This document shows, piece after piece, positions 25,158 to 33,536 of a stretch of DNA of 64,000 nucleotides. Where the stretch lies: assembly GCA_964588305.1 (NCBI GenBank), contig CAZPOP010000006.1:1-64000 (forward strand), written 5' to 3'. Under the pieces are notes generated by a model, which worked only from the letters and a program-made list of their open reading frames with translations, was not told where the DNA came from and ran no database searches. Every line of letters starts with the position of its first letter. Position 1 is the stretch's first letter. The stretch is from SM1-73 sp964588305. Lineage in GTDB: Bacteria > Zixibacteria > MSB-5A5 > SM1-73. The position numbers were made by a program, and so were the translations under genes.

Positions 25158-27413
25158 TTGCGTATACAGATATTAGTGGCTTCGGTTTATTTGGCTTGCG
25201 GTGCGATACTTCTGTTCCTGGGTGGAGTAATCCTAAAAGAGAACCCCAAAAACCGACTTAACCGAGTTACCAGCTTGATGCTCCTTTTTGCCGGGTTAGG
25301 GCCTCTTTTGGCCTCTCTGGGAACCATGATAGGGGCCATGGGAATTCCGGATGGATTTATCCGGGCACCTTTGACTCGCAATATCTTCTATATTTGGGAG
25401 TTCTTCTTTCCTTTCCTTTTGTTGTTTTCTTTGGTTTTTCCTGAGGAGAATCGCTATCTGAAAATACACCCCAGGTTCAAGTATTTCATCTTCATCCCCC
25501 ACACGTTTCACCTCTTTCTGGTATTGGTCTTCTACGAGCCCAGCAGAATGATTGGCTCTTTGAACGTTGAACAAATGGGCTCCTTGGCAAGATTCTTTCT
25601 GGATCCGGTCTCTTCGCTATTGAAATACGTGGCAGTCCTTTTTGGAGTGCTGTATGAGATTCATATTCAGTTCCACTCCCTGGTGGATTTGATCTATCTG
25701 CTTTTGGCCCTCTGGTTTTTGTATCGAGGATACAAAAGGGTCAATGTCCCTACTCTCAAAAGGCAGGTGCGCATGCTTATCTGGGGGATAAGATCGTCGG
25801 TGGGTCTTTATGCCATCGGCTTCATCGTACCGGTCTTCACCCCCCTGGACTTGTCGGACACCTCCAGGCACTTCCTGACCATAGTGGCTTTGGTGGTGGG
25901 GAGCGGGTCGATAGCCTGGGCCATAATCAAACACCATTTCCTGGACGCAAAGCTGATAGTCAGGCAGAGCTTGGTTTACACCTTAACCACGGCACTTCTT
26001 GTGGGAGCATACTTTTTGATCGTCAGGCAGTTTGGAAGATTGATTCAGGATATGATCGGAAAACAGACCCCCGTCGTCGACATCGGGTTTGTGATTCTGG
26101 CCATAATCTTCTTTCAGCCGATCATGGGACAGCTGGATGACCTGATCAAGAAGTCTTTTATCAAGGAGAGGTCGGACTATCGTGCCCTGATGGAAACCTT
26201 CAGCCAGAAGCTGGTAACCATCTTCGACTTCAAGGAGCTGAGGGAGACGGTAGTTGACGTTTTGAAAAAAGAGATGTTGGTGGAAAACGTCTATCTCTGT
26301 GCGGTCGACCAGGGAAAGTCCGAAGGATCAGAAAAGCGAGAATATATCTTTTTTCCCGATGACCCTCACCAGGAGAAGGCCCTTTCATTCGGGAAAAGTG
26401 ATCCCTTGTTTCCCCTTTTGGTGGAGAAGACCAGGCCCATTCTTTTGAGTGACTTGGCCGTGGCGGAAAGCAAAAGCCCTCTTTTTGGTCTTCTCTCGCG
26501 GCTGGGAGTGTTCTTGGTGGTGCCGATGATCAGTCAGGATAAACTGGCAGGGTTCCTCGCTCTGTCCAAAAAGATCACCCGGTTCAGGTATAGCTACGAG
26601 GATATCACTCTTCTGAGGGTATTAGCTAACCAGATGATTGTCGCCATGAACAATGCCCGCCTTTATCAGGAATCTTTGGAGAAACAGCTGCTGGAAGAAG
26701 AGTTGGCAATGGCCCGTCAGATTCAGTTGGCTCTGCTCCCCAAGGTTTGTCCAAAAAGTGAGTTGTTCGAGCTCTCTGCGTTCACCCAGCCCGCTCGACA
26801 GGTGGGGGGGGACTATTACGATTTTTTCAAGACCGAGGATGATCGGGTGGGGATCGCCATTGCGGATGCCACAGGCAAGGGTATGCCCGCGGCCATGCTG
26901 ATGTCCCTGGTGCAGGCTTCCCTGAGAGCGGAGGCAAAAAACAGATTGTGTCCTTCCCGGGTGATGCACAACATAAATCAGCTGATTTTCTCTTCAACCA
27001 CGTCGGACAAGTTCGCCACCATGTTTTATGGCGAATTTGATCCCCAAAGCAGAAAATTGATCTATTGTAACGCGGGACACAATTATCCGGTGCTGATTCA
27101 CCAGGACGGCCAAGCGGAGTTTCTGGACATTGGGGGTTTGATATTGGGAGCTTTCGAGCAATCGTTATATGAAAAAGGCGAGATACCTCTCCAGAAGGAT
27201 GACATCCTGTTTTTCTATTCGGATGGGTTAACCGAGAATTTCAATGATAAGGATGAGGAATTTGGAGAGAAAAGACTCTTGGACATGCTTTTAGGAAATC
27301 GCTCTCTTGACCCGGAAAGACTGAAAGAGAAGGTGATCGAGGAGGCAGCTAATTTCACCGGTGGTGCACCTCCCTGGGATGATTTGACCATAGTGGTTCT
27401 CAGGGTGCACTAG
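25158..27413 (+). CDS. Membrane-bound PP2C (SpoIIE/RsbU-type) phosphatase with 7TM and GAF domains
   Basis: 751 residues. About seven or eight transmembrane helices (about 1-330) resemble the 7TM sensor region of some histidine kinases; a GAF domain follows (about 345-505), then a helix LARQIQLALLPK and a PP2C domain (about 535-751). Metal-binding residues are present in VGGDYYDFF, IADATGKGMPAA, FYSDGLTE and PPWDDLTIVVL. It should dephosphorylate the STAS protein and release its kinase, with the membrane and GAF parts sensing the signal. Start TTG 25158, AGGAG 9 bp upstream. It closes the partner-switching group. Confidence 0.9.
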   Translation: MRIQILVASVYLACGAILLFLGGVILKENPKNRLNRVTSLMLLFAGLGPLLASLGTMIGAMGIPDGFIRAPLTRNIFYIWEFFFPFLLLFSLVFPEENRYLKIHPRFKYFIFIPHTFHLFLVLVFYEPSRMIGSLNVEQMGSLARFFLDPVSSLLKYVAVLFGVLYEIHIQFHSLVDLIYLLLALWFLYRGYKRVNVPTLKRQVRMLIWGIRSSVGLYAIGFIVPVFTPLDLSDTSRHFLTIVALVVGSGSIAWAIIKHHFLDAKLIVRQSLVYTLTTALLVGAYFLIVRQFGRLIQDMIGKQTPVVDIGFVILAIIFFQPIMGQLDDLIKKSFIKERSDYRALMETFSQKLVTIFDFKELRETVVDVLKKEMLVENVYLCAVDQGKSEGSEKREYIFFPDDPHQEKALSFGKSDPLFPLLVEKTRPILLSDLAVAESKSPLFGLLSRLGVFLVVPMISQDKLAGFLALSKKITRFRYSYEDITLLRVLANQMIVAMNNARLYQESLEKQLLEEELAMARQIQLALLPKVCPKSELFELSAFTQPARQVGGDYYDFFKTEDDRVGIAIADATGKGMPAAMLMSLVQASLRAEAKNRLCPSRVMHNINQLIFSSTTSDKFATMFYGEFDPQSRKLIYCNAGHNYPVLIHQDGQAEFLDIGGLILGAFEQSLYEKGEIPLQKDDILFFYSDGLTENFNDKDEEFGEKRLLDMLLGNRSLDPERLKEKVIEEAANFTGGAPPWDDLTIVVLRVH

Positions 27414-27474
27414 ATCAAAGTGTCGGGCCGACCATACCGAGGGCTACCCGACTAAAAGACGACAAGGACACGAT

Positions 27475-28137
27475 ATGAAAAAAGCCAAACGTCCTGATGA
27501 GATAAGGATCAAAAGACCCAAGACAAGAAGAACCTGGACCAGAAACCCGGTGACCAAGATCAAAGACAGTGGGAAGATTTACAAAAGGAAAAGGTCGAGG
27601 AGTGTCTCGGCTGGTGAGGTGGATTTGACTGAAGGTATCGAAAAGAGCTATCGTTATTGCCCTAAGTGCGGGGCAGAGATGATCCACAAGAGAATCGATC
27701 ATAAGGACAGAAAAATCTGTCCGGTCTGCAAATTCGTGTACTATCATAATCCCGTCCCCGCAGCAGGTGTGGTGATTGAAAAAGATAAAAAGATTCTCTT
27801 AGTCAAAAGGAAATATGAGCCTTATAAGGGAGATTGGTGTCTTCCCGCTGGATTTATGGAATATGACGAATCGCCGGAGAAGTGCGCCATAAGAGAAACC
27901 AAAGAGGAACTCAATGTTGACGTCGAGCTTGACGGTTTGTTTGGCGTGTATTCGGGCAAGGACGATCCGAGAACACACGCGGTCCTGGTGATGTACTGGG
28001 CAAAAGTGACGGGGGGGAAATTAAAGCCAGGGGATGATGCAGAACAGATCGAGTTTTTCGGAAAAGACGAACTTCCCCCAAACATCGCCTTTTTAGCCCA
28101 CAGACAGATTTTAAAGGAATATTTTGAGGATAAGTAA
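27475..28137 (+). CDS. Nudix hydrolase with zinc ribbon and basic N-terminal extension
   Basis: 220 residues. The first 50 or so are very basic (KKAKRPDEIRIKRPKTRRTW and onward) and could bind nucleic acid. Next is a four-Cys ribbon (CPKCG and CPVCKF, about 60-85), then the Nudix fold with box GFMEYDESPEKCAIRETKEE (G-x5-E-x7-RE-x2-EE complete). The ribbon-plus-Nudix order resembles NUDT/NADH-pyrophosphatase-related proteins, but the substrate cannot be told. AAGGA precedes the ATG. It is 60 bp downstream of the phosphatase gene. Confidence 0.85.
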   Translation: MKKAKRPDEIRIKRPKTRRTWTRNPVTKIKDSGKIYKRKRSRSVSAGEVDLTEGIEKSYRYCPKCGAEMIHKRIDHKDRKICPVCKFVYYHNPVPAAGVVIEKDKKILLVKRKYEPYKGDWCLPAGFMEYDESPEKCAIRETKEELNVDVELDGLFGVYSGKDDPRTHAVLVMYWAKVTGGKLKPGDDAEQIEFFGKDELPPNIAFLAHRQILKEYFEDK

Positions 28138-28153
28138 CTCGATTTAATGTCGG

Positions 28154-28245
28154 GTTGATAAAAGGAGTTATCAACTACCCTTTGGGGTAAGCCTTGGGGG
28201 TAAACCCTTTGGGATGGTTGACTTACAAAGTTATTTAATAATGAT
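28154..28245 (+). promoter_or_regulatory. Leader of the AT-rich gene: hairpin and possible promoter
   Basis: A GTTGATAA-AAGGA-GTTATCAAC hairpin (28154-28176), then direct repeats of ACCCTTTGGG(G), then TTGACT (28218-28223) with AT-rich sequence 16-17 bp on. No Shine-Dalgarno sequence precedes the ATG at 28246, unlike nearly all neighbours, so transcription and translation signals here look foreign. Confidence 0.35.
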
Positions 28246-29565
28246 ATGAGAAGATTAGAGTATTTTAATACCCAAAAGGGTCAGATATACCTTAGACGGC
28301 AGAGACAGATGTCCCGTCTGTATTTTTTGCACATTGATCAAGAACCAAAAAGTAAAAATAGTATCTCAACTTCCGAAACAATATATTTCCAGAATGAAAT
28401 TCTCAAAGTATTAAATCAACGTACAAGACGAGCATATCGTTCTCCAGTAATTGTGGAAATTGATTTTTATTCAAATCAAGATAATCCACCAAGTATCTAT
28501 ACTCTTGCTAAAAACTATTTGGATCTACTTGAAGATCCTATTCCACAATCCAAAATTACACGAAAAAAATTGCTATATAAAGACGATAGGCTTATAAAAA
28601 TACTAATTGTAAATTATCATTTAGGAATGCCATCTCTTAGATCGGGTATTTCAATCAGGATTGATGCCCTATCAAATTTCAGAAGCGATTTAGAATTAGT
28701 TGATAGAATCAAAAAGAATGATTTTGAGAAAGATAATGATAACTTTCGGTCATCGTCTCGCGGTTTTTCCCATTTTAATATGAATGAGTTTGATGATGAT
28801 GAGGATGATTATTTCGATAATCCAATCACTCAACTAAGGCAGTTAGAGCGCAATAGAACTTCCAATATAAAAGTGTTTGGCCGGGAAACTTACGAGATTC
28901 AAAGGGATTATTTAATAAAAGAAGTTCAAAAAAGATATTTAAAAATAAGCGAATTAAAAATAGATCAATTACTAATGCTATTTTCTGCTTTTTTGAACAA
29001 ACGAGAATATTATAGGTTTTCTAATTTATTTGTTGATTTAAACAAACGGAATAGGCATTTGATTATTCCTCCCCCATTCACAATAGATTTAACTCATGCT
29101 CCTTCCCAAAAAGGGGAAAAATCAATTTTCAAAAGTGGTGTAAAAAAAACATTGAATAGCTTCAAAAACAAATACCCAATTTTGTTTCCGTTAAGAAATC
29201 AGATAAGTGTTACCGTGTTGCATGTTCCCCCGAGGAACCAAAGCATCGATTTGGATAATTTGGCGAGGTACATTATTCCCTTTGTCAATAGTGTCATTAT
29301 GCCTCCAAGTACATTTTTAAATACCATTGATATTACTCGTATGAAAGATTGTGATATAAAGAAAAGGTTCTTACAAGATATGAAGAAGATACCAAAGATT
29401 CCAAAATATTCGATTACAAACTATCAATTCATAGAATTACCGCGTTTTGATGGTGATCCAAATGAGGGATATGTTCTTTTGATTTTTGAAGATGGCTTTG
29501 TTCATGGCAGTTTATGGCGTAAAATTGATGATATAATAGAAAAATGGGAAGACTATATAGAATGA
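28246..29565 (+). CDS. AT-rich protein with two degenerate RusA-like resolvase domains
   Basis: 439 residues, visibly more AT-rich than its neighbours and rich in K, N, I, D, so probably acquired. Domain A (about 65-135): SPVIVEIDFYSNQDNPPSIY, TLAKNYLDLL, then LLYKDDRLIKILIVNYH matches the RusA core (PVKIRIECHMP, DLDNLQKAAFDAL, LDDAQVVDYRV in E. coli, from memory) but lacks the DLDN aspartates. Domain B (about 315-420): ISVTVLHVPPRNQSIDLDN, LARYIIPFVN, then NYQFIELPRFDGDPNEGYV keeps DLDN but lacks the second acidic DD pair. Between them is an acidic stretch (EFDDDEDDYFDN, about 180-191). RusA cuts Holliday junctions as a dimer. This is inference from pattern; no ribosome site is seen. Confidence 0.55.
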   Translation: MRRLEYFNTQKGQIYLRRQRQMSRLYFLHIDQEPKSKNSISTSETIYFQNEILKVLNQRTRRAYRSPVIVEIDFYSNQDNPPSIYTLAKNYLDLLEDPIPQSKITRKKLLYKDDRLIKILIVNYHLGMPSLRSGISIRIDALSNFRSDLELVDRIKKNDFEKDNDNFRSSSRGFSHFNMNEFDDDEDDYFDNPITQLRQLERNRTSNIKVFGRETYEIQRDYLIKEVQKRYLKISELKIDQLLMLFSAFLNKREYYRFSNLFVDLNKRNRHLIIPPPFTIDLTHAPSQKGEKSIFKSGVKKTLNSFKNKYPILFPLRNQISVTVLHVPPRNQSIDLDNLARYIIPFVNSVIMPPSTFLNTIDITRMKDCDIKKRFLQDMKKIPKIPKYSITNYQFIELPRFDGDPNEGYVLLIFEDGFVHGSLWRKIDDIIEKWEDYIE

Positions 29566-29686
29566 TCTGTGCAATGTGGCTACTTGCTTGATGCCGTTCT
29601 TTCACTTCCTTTGAGAATTCTCACTCCCAAAGCATCTACAACGTTATATGAAATTGTGGTATCAGGAAGCAGGAGGAGGTAAGTGT

Positions 29687-30037
29687 ATGAAGCAAGAAAA
29701 TCAGATGATTGCAGTTTGTGGCTTGGTTTGCGGCGGATGCGACATTCTTGAGGCGACAAATGATCCTAAAGTAGCCCAGGGAATTGCAGATTGCTTTAAG
29801 AAGGAAAGAAACGAACAGGTAAAGATCGAAGACATCCACTGCTCCGGCTGCAAAGGTGACCGGTCAGAACATTGGTCTCCAGACTGCTGGATACTTCAAT
29901 GCTGTGTCGACAAAAAGGGATTGGAATTCTGCTATGAATGTGACGATTTCCCGTGTGAGAAACTTGAGCGATGGGCTAAATCAAACAAGAGATACGGGGA
30001 GGCTCTGACCCGACTCAGAGAGATGGGCGGAAAATAG
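29687..30037 (+). CDS. DUF3795 family cysteine-rich protein
   Basis: 116 residues. Start at ATG 29687 because AGGAGG lies 8 bp upstream; an in-frame ATG at 29648 adds 13 residues. Cysteines are grouped as CGLVCGGCDI, HCSGCKG, CWILQCCVDKKGLEFCYEC and FPCEKL, the pattern of DUF3795 proteins, which probably bind metal; function unknown. It lies about 120 bp downstream of the AT-rich gene, but its base composition matches the rest of the window. Confidence 0.8.
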   Translation: MKQENQMIAVCGLVCGGCDILEATNDPKVAQGIADCFKKERNEQVKIEDIHCSGCKGDRSEHWSPDCWILQCCVDKKGLEFCYECDDFPCEKLERWAKSNKRYGEALTRLREMGGK

Positions 30038-30118
30038 AGAGATTAGTCTTTTAAGACAAGAAAACAGTGATGTTACAAAGTGACCAGAGGTGCCGTTCCA
30101 TCAGGTAAATAGTGAGCA

Positions 30119-30559
30119 ATGAAACCAGGAGAAATCAGACCGATAGTCATATGTGTTTTCAGGCACAAAGACAGGCTGTTTGTGACTGAGGGCTATGATT
30201 CTCATAAGAAAGAGACGTTTTATCGACCGCTGGGAGGCGCTATTGAATTCGGCGAGCACAGCCGCGAGTCTATCATCCGCGAGATACGAGAGGAGATGGG
30301 GGTGGAGATCAAGGGCTTAACTTACATCGACTTGATCGAGAATGTCTTCACCTACGATGGCCAGCCCGGCCACGAGATCGTGCTGGTCTATGAGGCGAAC
30401 TTTGTCGATCCGAGCTTGTACAAGTTGGCATCGGTCAAATGCAAAGACAATGGCGGCTGGCTTGCTGCTATGTGGAAGCCAATGGCCGAGTTCCGAGCGG
30501 GATCGGCCATCTTGTATCCGGAAGGGCTGCTTGGTGTGCTCGAGCGGAAATCTGTATAA
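30119..30559 (+). CDS. Nudix hydrolase
   Basis: 146 residues with a complete Nudix box, GGAIEFGEHSRESIIREIREE (positions about 40-60, G-x5-E-x7-RE-x2-EE). Hydrolyses nucleoside diphosphates linked to another group; substrate not predictable. The N-terminus MKPGEIRPIVICVFRHKDRL is the first strand pair of the fold. It is one of two Nudix genes flanking the AT-rich insertion. Confidence 0.85.
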   Translation: MKPGEIRPIVICVFRHKDRLFVTEGYDSHKKETFYRPLGGAIEFGEHSRESIIREIREEMGVEIKGLTYIDLIENVFTYDGQPGHEIVLVYEANFVDPSLYKLASVKCKDNGGWLAAMWKPMAEFRAGSAILYPEGLLGVLERKSV

Positions 30560-30669
30560 CGTCTGACTCAGATCACGTGGGTCTTGCGGCCAGCCTCTAC
30601 TCGTCCTGAGGCAACTTCACATGCCATCCTCGGTCGCTTTCACTTTTCAGGGTCAGGGAGCGTCAGACA

Positions 30670-31410
30670 GTGCCCTCAAGCTCGGCGACAACGAATGAGG
30701 CCATGAACGAGTTGTGTTCTGAGATAAAAACGGTTTTGTTTGACAAGGGGGCTTCCCTTGTTGGCTTTGCCGATTTGAATCGCTTGCCCGTTGAGGTTCG
30801 CGACTCCATGAAATTCGCCGTTTCAATCGCTGTAGCGTTGGATCCGTCCATAATCGCAAATATCCGCAACGGTCCTACCCGGAAGTACCATTCCGAATAC
30901 AAAAGGGTTAATGCGCTCTTGTCAGATTTGGGGAAATGCGCTGCAGGCATGATAACCGACTACGGATATCAGGCGATCTCCCAGGCACCCACAGGCGTGG
31001 GAATCGATCCTAAGACGCATAGTACGGTTCTGCCCCACAAAACTGTTGCCACCCGAGCGGGCCTTGGGTGGATAGGAAAATGTGCTCTTCTGGTGACGGA
31101 GGAATATGGCTCCGCGGTTCGAATCAGCACGGTTCTTACTGATGCCCCGTTGGAAACGGCGATTCCGGTGGATCATTCACGTTGCGGTGATTGCATGGTC
31201 TGTGTGAGCGCTTGTCCCGGTTATGCACCCTCGGGTAAGAACTGGAACGTCAATGTTCACCGGGATTCCTTCTTTGATGCTTCTGCGTGCGCCAGGGGAG
31301 CAGCCCAACGTGCGGTCACGAAAATCGGCGTTGATGATACTATTTGTGGAATATGCATTTCGGTTTGTCCCTGGACGGTAAGACATATTGAGAGGGAAAG
31401 AGGCGTCTGA
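30670..31410 (+). CDS. QueG-related double 4Fe-4S cluster protein
   Basis: 246 residues. The C-terminal part has two ferredoxin-type clusters, CGDCMVCVSACP (about 177-188) and CGICISVCPW (about 222-231), with the preceding RAGLGWIGKCALLVTEEYGS block of epoxyqueuosine reductase-like proteins. It is shorter than full QueG (about 350-380 residues) and may lack part of the cobalamin-binding half, so a queuosine role is uncertain. GTG 30670 (GGGAG 9 bp upstream) and ATG 30703 (GAGG close) are both possible starts. It stands alone on this strand with loose spacing. Confidence 0.75.
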   Translation: MPSSSATTNEAMNELCSEIKTVLFDKGASLVGFADLNRLPVEVRDSMKFAVSIAVALDPSIIANIRNGPTRKYHSEYKRVNALLSDLGKCAAGMITDYGYQAISQAPTGVGIDPKTHSTVLPHKTVATRAGLGWIGKCALLVTEEYGSAVRISTVLTDAPLETAIPVDHSRCGDCMVCVSACPGYAPSGKNWNVNVHRDSFFDASACARGAAQRAVTKIGVDDTICGICISVCPWTVRHIERERGV

Positions 31411-31528
31411 TCAACCAGTGACAGACTGCCCCTGAACTTCACTTCACCCAAACCTTTACTTCTTAAGCACTCCTCAAAAGGCGGAACTTTGACCGCCATT
31501 TTTCGTCTAATAATCAGGAGAAAGGAAT

Positions 31529-32284
31529 ATGAATCAACCGGGCGGTTACGAGAAATGTGCTCATCTGTATGACTTGTTTGACACGAAAGAGAACGTGGGA
31601 TTTTTCCTTAAGTACGGACTTGCGGCAAAAGAAGTTCTTGACATCGGCGCGGGAACCGGACGCATCGCTTTCCCGCTTGCCGAAAAAGGTGTGAATGTTT
31701 TCTGCGTGGAGCCATCGCCCGCCATGAGAAGGGAATTCCTGAAGAAACTCGGACAGCGACGCGAGTTTTCGGATAGGGTAACGCTGGTCGCAGGTGATGC
31801 GATGTCGTTTGATTTGGGACGGACCTTTCCAGCAATCTTCCTTTCCGGGATCTTCGATCACTTCTTAAATGACGAGGAAAGATTATCGTCCTTAAGCAAT
31901 ATCAGCAAACACCTAACTCAAAATGGTAAGCTGGTTTTCGATGTCTCTCTGGAACCAGCCAAGGATACGCCCCTCTCCCCTTCGGGCACTGCGGAGAAAG
32001 GCAATCTGGAGTATCGTCGTTTTGTGGGAGGAAAGCTTCTTCCGGATGAAAAGAAGGAAGTGCATCTTGTCTTTGAGACGTACGAATCAGGGAAGTTACT
32101 GGAGCGAATTGAAGAGCGATCCCTGGTGGGGATCCTTGACCGGAAGAACCTTCATCGTCTGTTAGAAAAAACCGGCTTCGAGGTCAAAAGGGAATTCAAC
32201 GATTATGATTTCACCAGGTTTCAAGACGGAGATTCACTGCTGATAGTGGAAGCGGTCAAGAAGAATAAGAAAAGACGTAAATAG
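31529..32284 (+). CDS. Class I SAM-dependent methyltransferase
   Basis: 251 residues. SAM-binding motif I EVLDIGAGTGRIAFPLA (about 35-51), acidic end of strand 2 VFCVEPSPAM, and VAGDAMSFDLG for the adenine site. The C-terminal half resembles the small lipocalin-like cap of ubiE/SmtA-type enzymes. Substrate unknown. AGGAGAAAGGAAT before the ATG is a strong ribosome site. Forty-six bases separate it from the next gene. Confidence 0.85.
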   Translation: MNQPGGYEKCAHLYDLFDTKENVGFFLKYGLAAKEVLDIGAGTGRIAFPLAEKGVNVFCVEPSPAMRREFLKKLGQRREFSDRVTLVAGDAMSFDLGRTFPAIFLSGIFDHFLNDEERLSSLSNISKHLTQNGKLVFDVSLEPAKDTPLSPSGTAEKGNLEYRRFVGGKLLPDEKKEVHLVFETYESGKLLERIEERSLVGILDRKNLHRLLEKTGFEVKREFNDYDFTRFQDGDSLLIVEAVKKNKKRRK

Positions 32285-32330
32285 GGAACTCCTGCAGGTG
32301 GCTGTACGAAATGTCAGGCAGGGAGGCAAC

Positions 32331-33317
32331 ATGAAAAAGTACTTTGTCTATTTGGCAATTCTCTTGATCCTCAGCGTTGGTGATTCCTTCGCTTCATCGC
32401 TGAACATCACCTATCAGGATTATGGCCTGAGTATAGGCAATTCAAAGAGAATTAATGGCCTACGTCTCAATTTCGTTGATAAGGGAGTTGAAAGAATAAA
32501 CGGTTTCAATTTCACTTTCTGGAAGCCAAAAGACAATCCTGATGCCGTAATAAATGGTTTTGCCTTCGGCCTGGTAGCGCCGGTGGCCAAAGAGATGAAT
32601 GGATTCGCTCTTGGGGGGGTGGGTGTGGTGGGTGAAAGAATAACCGGTATAGCTTTTGGAACAATTGGGCTGGCTGCTGAAAGCGTAAATGGTATTTCTT
32701 TGGGGGGAGTTGGACTTGCGGCTGAGAACATCAATGGGATAGCAATTGGAGGAATTGGACTGGCAAGTGAAAACATAAATGGCATTTCTTTGGGGGGAGT
32801 TGGGCTTGCGGCTGAGAACATCAATGGAATAGCGATTGGAGGAATCGGACTCGCCGCTGAGAGGATGAATGGGATAGCAGTTGGAGGCGTGGGCCTTGCC
32901 AGCGAAGATATGATCGGGATTGCTTTGGGCGGAGTCGGACTTGCTGCTGAGAGAATAGCCGGAATTGCAGTCGGAGGCATAGGCCTTGCCAGCGAGGAGA
33001 TGGTAGGTATCTCCTTAGGGGGAGTCGGAGTCGCAGCCGAGGAAATAAAGGGGATGGCGGTCGGAGGGCTCGGAGTCGGAGCAGAAAGGATAACCGGCTT
33101 TGCAGCCGGTGGCATGAAGGTCAAGTGCGATCACCTAACTGGTCTTGCCGTGGGCGGGTACTGTAAGGCAAGAAGAGAACTCACTGGAGTCTCCATAGGA
33201 ATTCTCAATTGGACCAGGCACCTTAACGGTGTGCAGATCGGTGTTCTTAATTACTGCCGCAACAATCCCAGATTCCTCAAGCTATTGCCAATTATCAACG
33301 TCCACATTGATAGATAA
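32331..33317 (+). CDS. LA_2272-like repeat protein, secreted
   Basis: About 328 residues from ATG 32331, preceded by GGGAGG; the longer frame from 32298 is not needed. Signal peptide about 1-21 (KKYFVYLAILLILSVGDSFA). Residues about 80-265 are some twelve 15-residue repeats of the form INGIAIGGIGLAAEN, Gly at fixed spacing, likely a beta-solenoid or membrane-facing sheet. Adjacent units are almost identical at DNA level as a 90-bp pair (32691-32780 and 32781-32870). The end (TGVSIGILNWTRHLNGVQIG, LLPIIN) matches the LA_2272 surface-repeat family known from Leptospira and others. Probably outer-membrane or periplasmic; role unknown. Confidence 0.8.
   Translation: MKKYFVYLAILLILSVGDSFASSLNITYQDYGLSIGNSKRINGLRLNFVDKGVERINGFNFTFWKPKDNPDAVINGFAFGLVAPVAKEMNGFALGGVGVVGERITGIAFGTIGLAAESVNGISLGGVGLAAENINGIAIGGIGLASENINGISLGGVGLAAENINGIAIGGIGLAAERMNGIAVGGVGLASEDMIGIALGGVGLAAERIAGIAVGGIGLASEEMVGISLGGVGVAAEEIKGMAVGGLGVGAERITGFAAGGMKVKCDHLTGLAVGGYCKARRELTGVSIGILNWTRHLNGVQIGVLNYCRNNPRFLKLLPIINVHIDR
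32691..32870 (+). repeat. Tandem 90-bp repeat inside the LA_2272-like gene
   Basis: Two consecutive 90-bp units, each coding for two 15-residue repeats, differ at only a few positions. More diverged 45-bp units flank them. This suggests recent expansion by slippage or unequal crossing-over. Confidence 0.75.
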
Positions 33318-33536
33318 CCTCAAACTCCCTTCATCACGGTTTCTCACAAGCTGCTTCAACGAGGCCAGTTGGAGTGTTCACCTTCAGGTGAACCAAGTTC
33401 AGGCCGTTTCCCTTTTCCATAACAGGGGGATACTGCGGACAAGAAGTTGCCCACAGAATCCAACCCTTGCCATTCTTCTTTGACCCTTGTTTTCTCATTG
33501 GATTCCTATATATTTTCACTAACTCAGGGGAGAGTG

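Noticed and set aside
32420..33124. Long minus-strand ORF (234 codons, Pro/Thr-rich repeats) opposite the LA_2272-like gene
   Set aside because: It is the antisense reading of the 45-bp repeats in 32331-33317; the repetitive code keeps the opposite frame open. No ribosome site.
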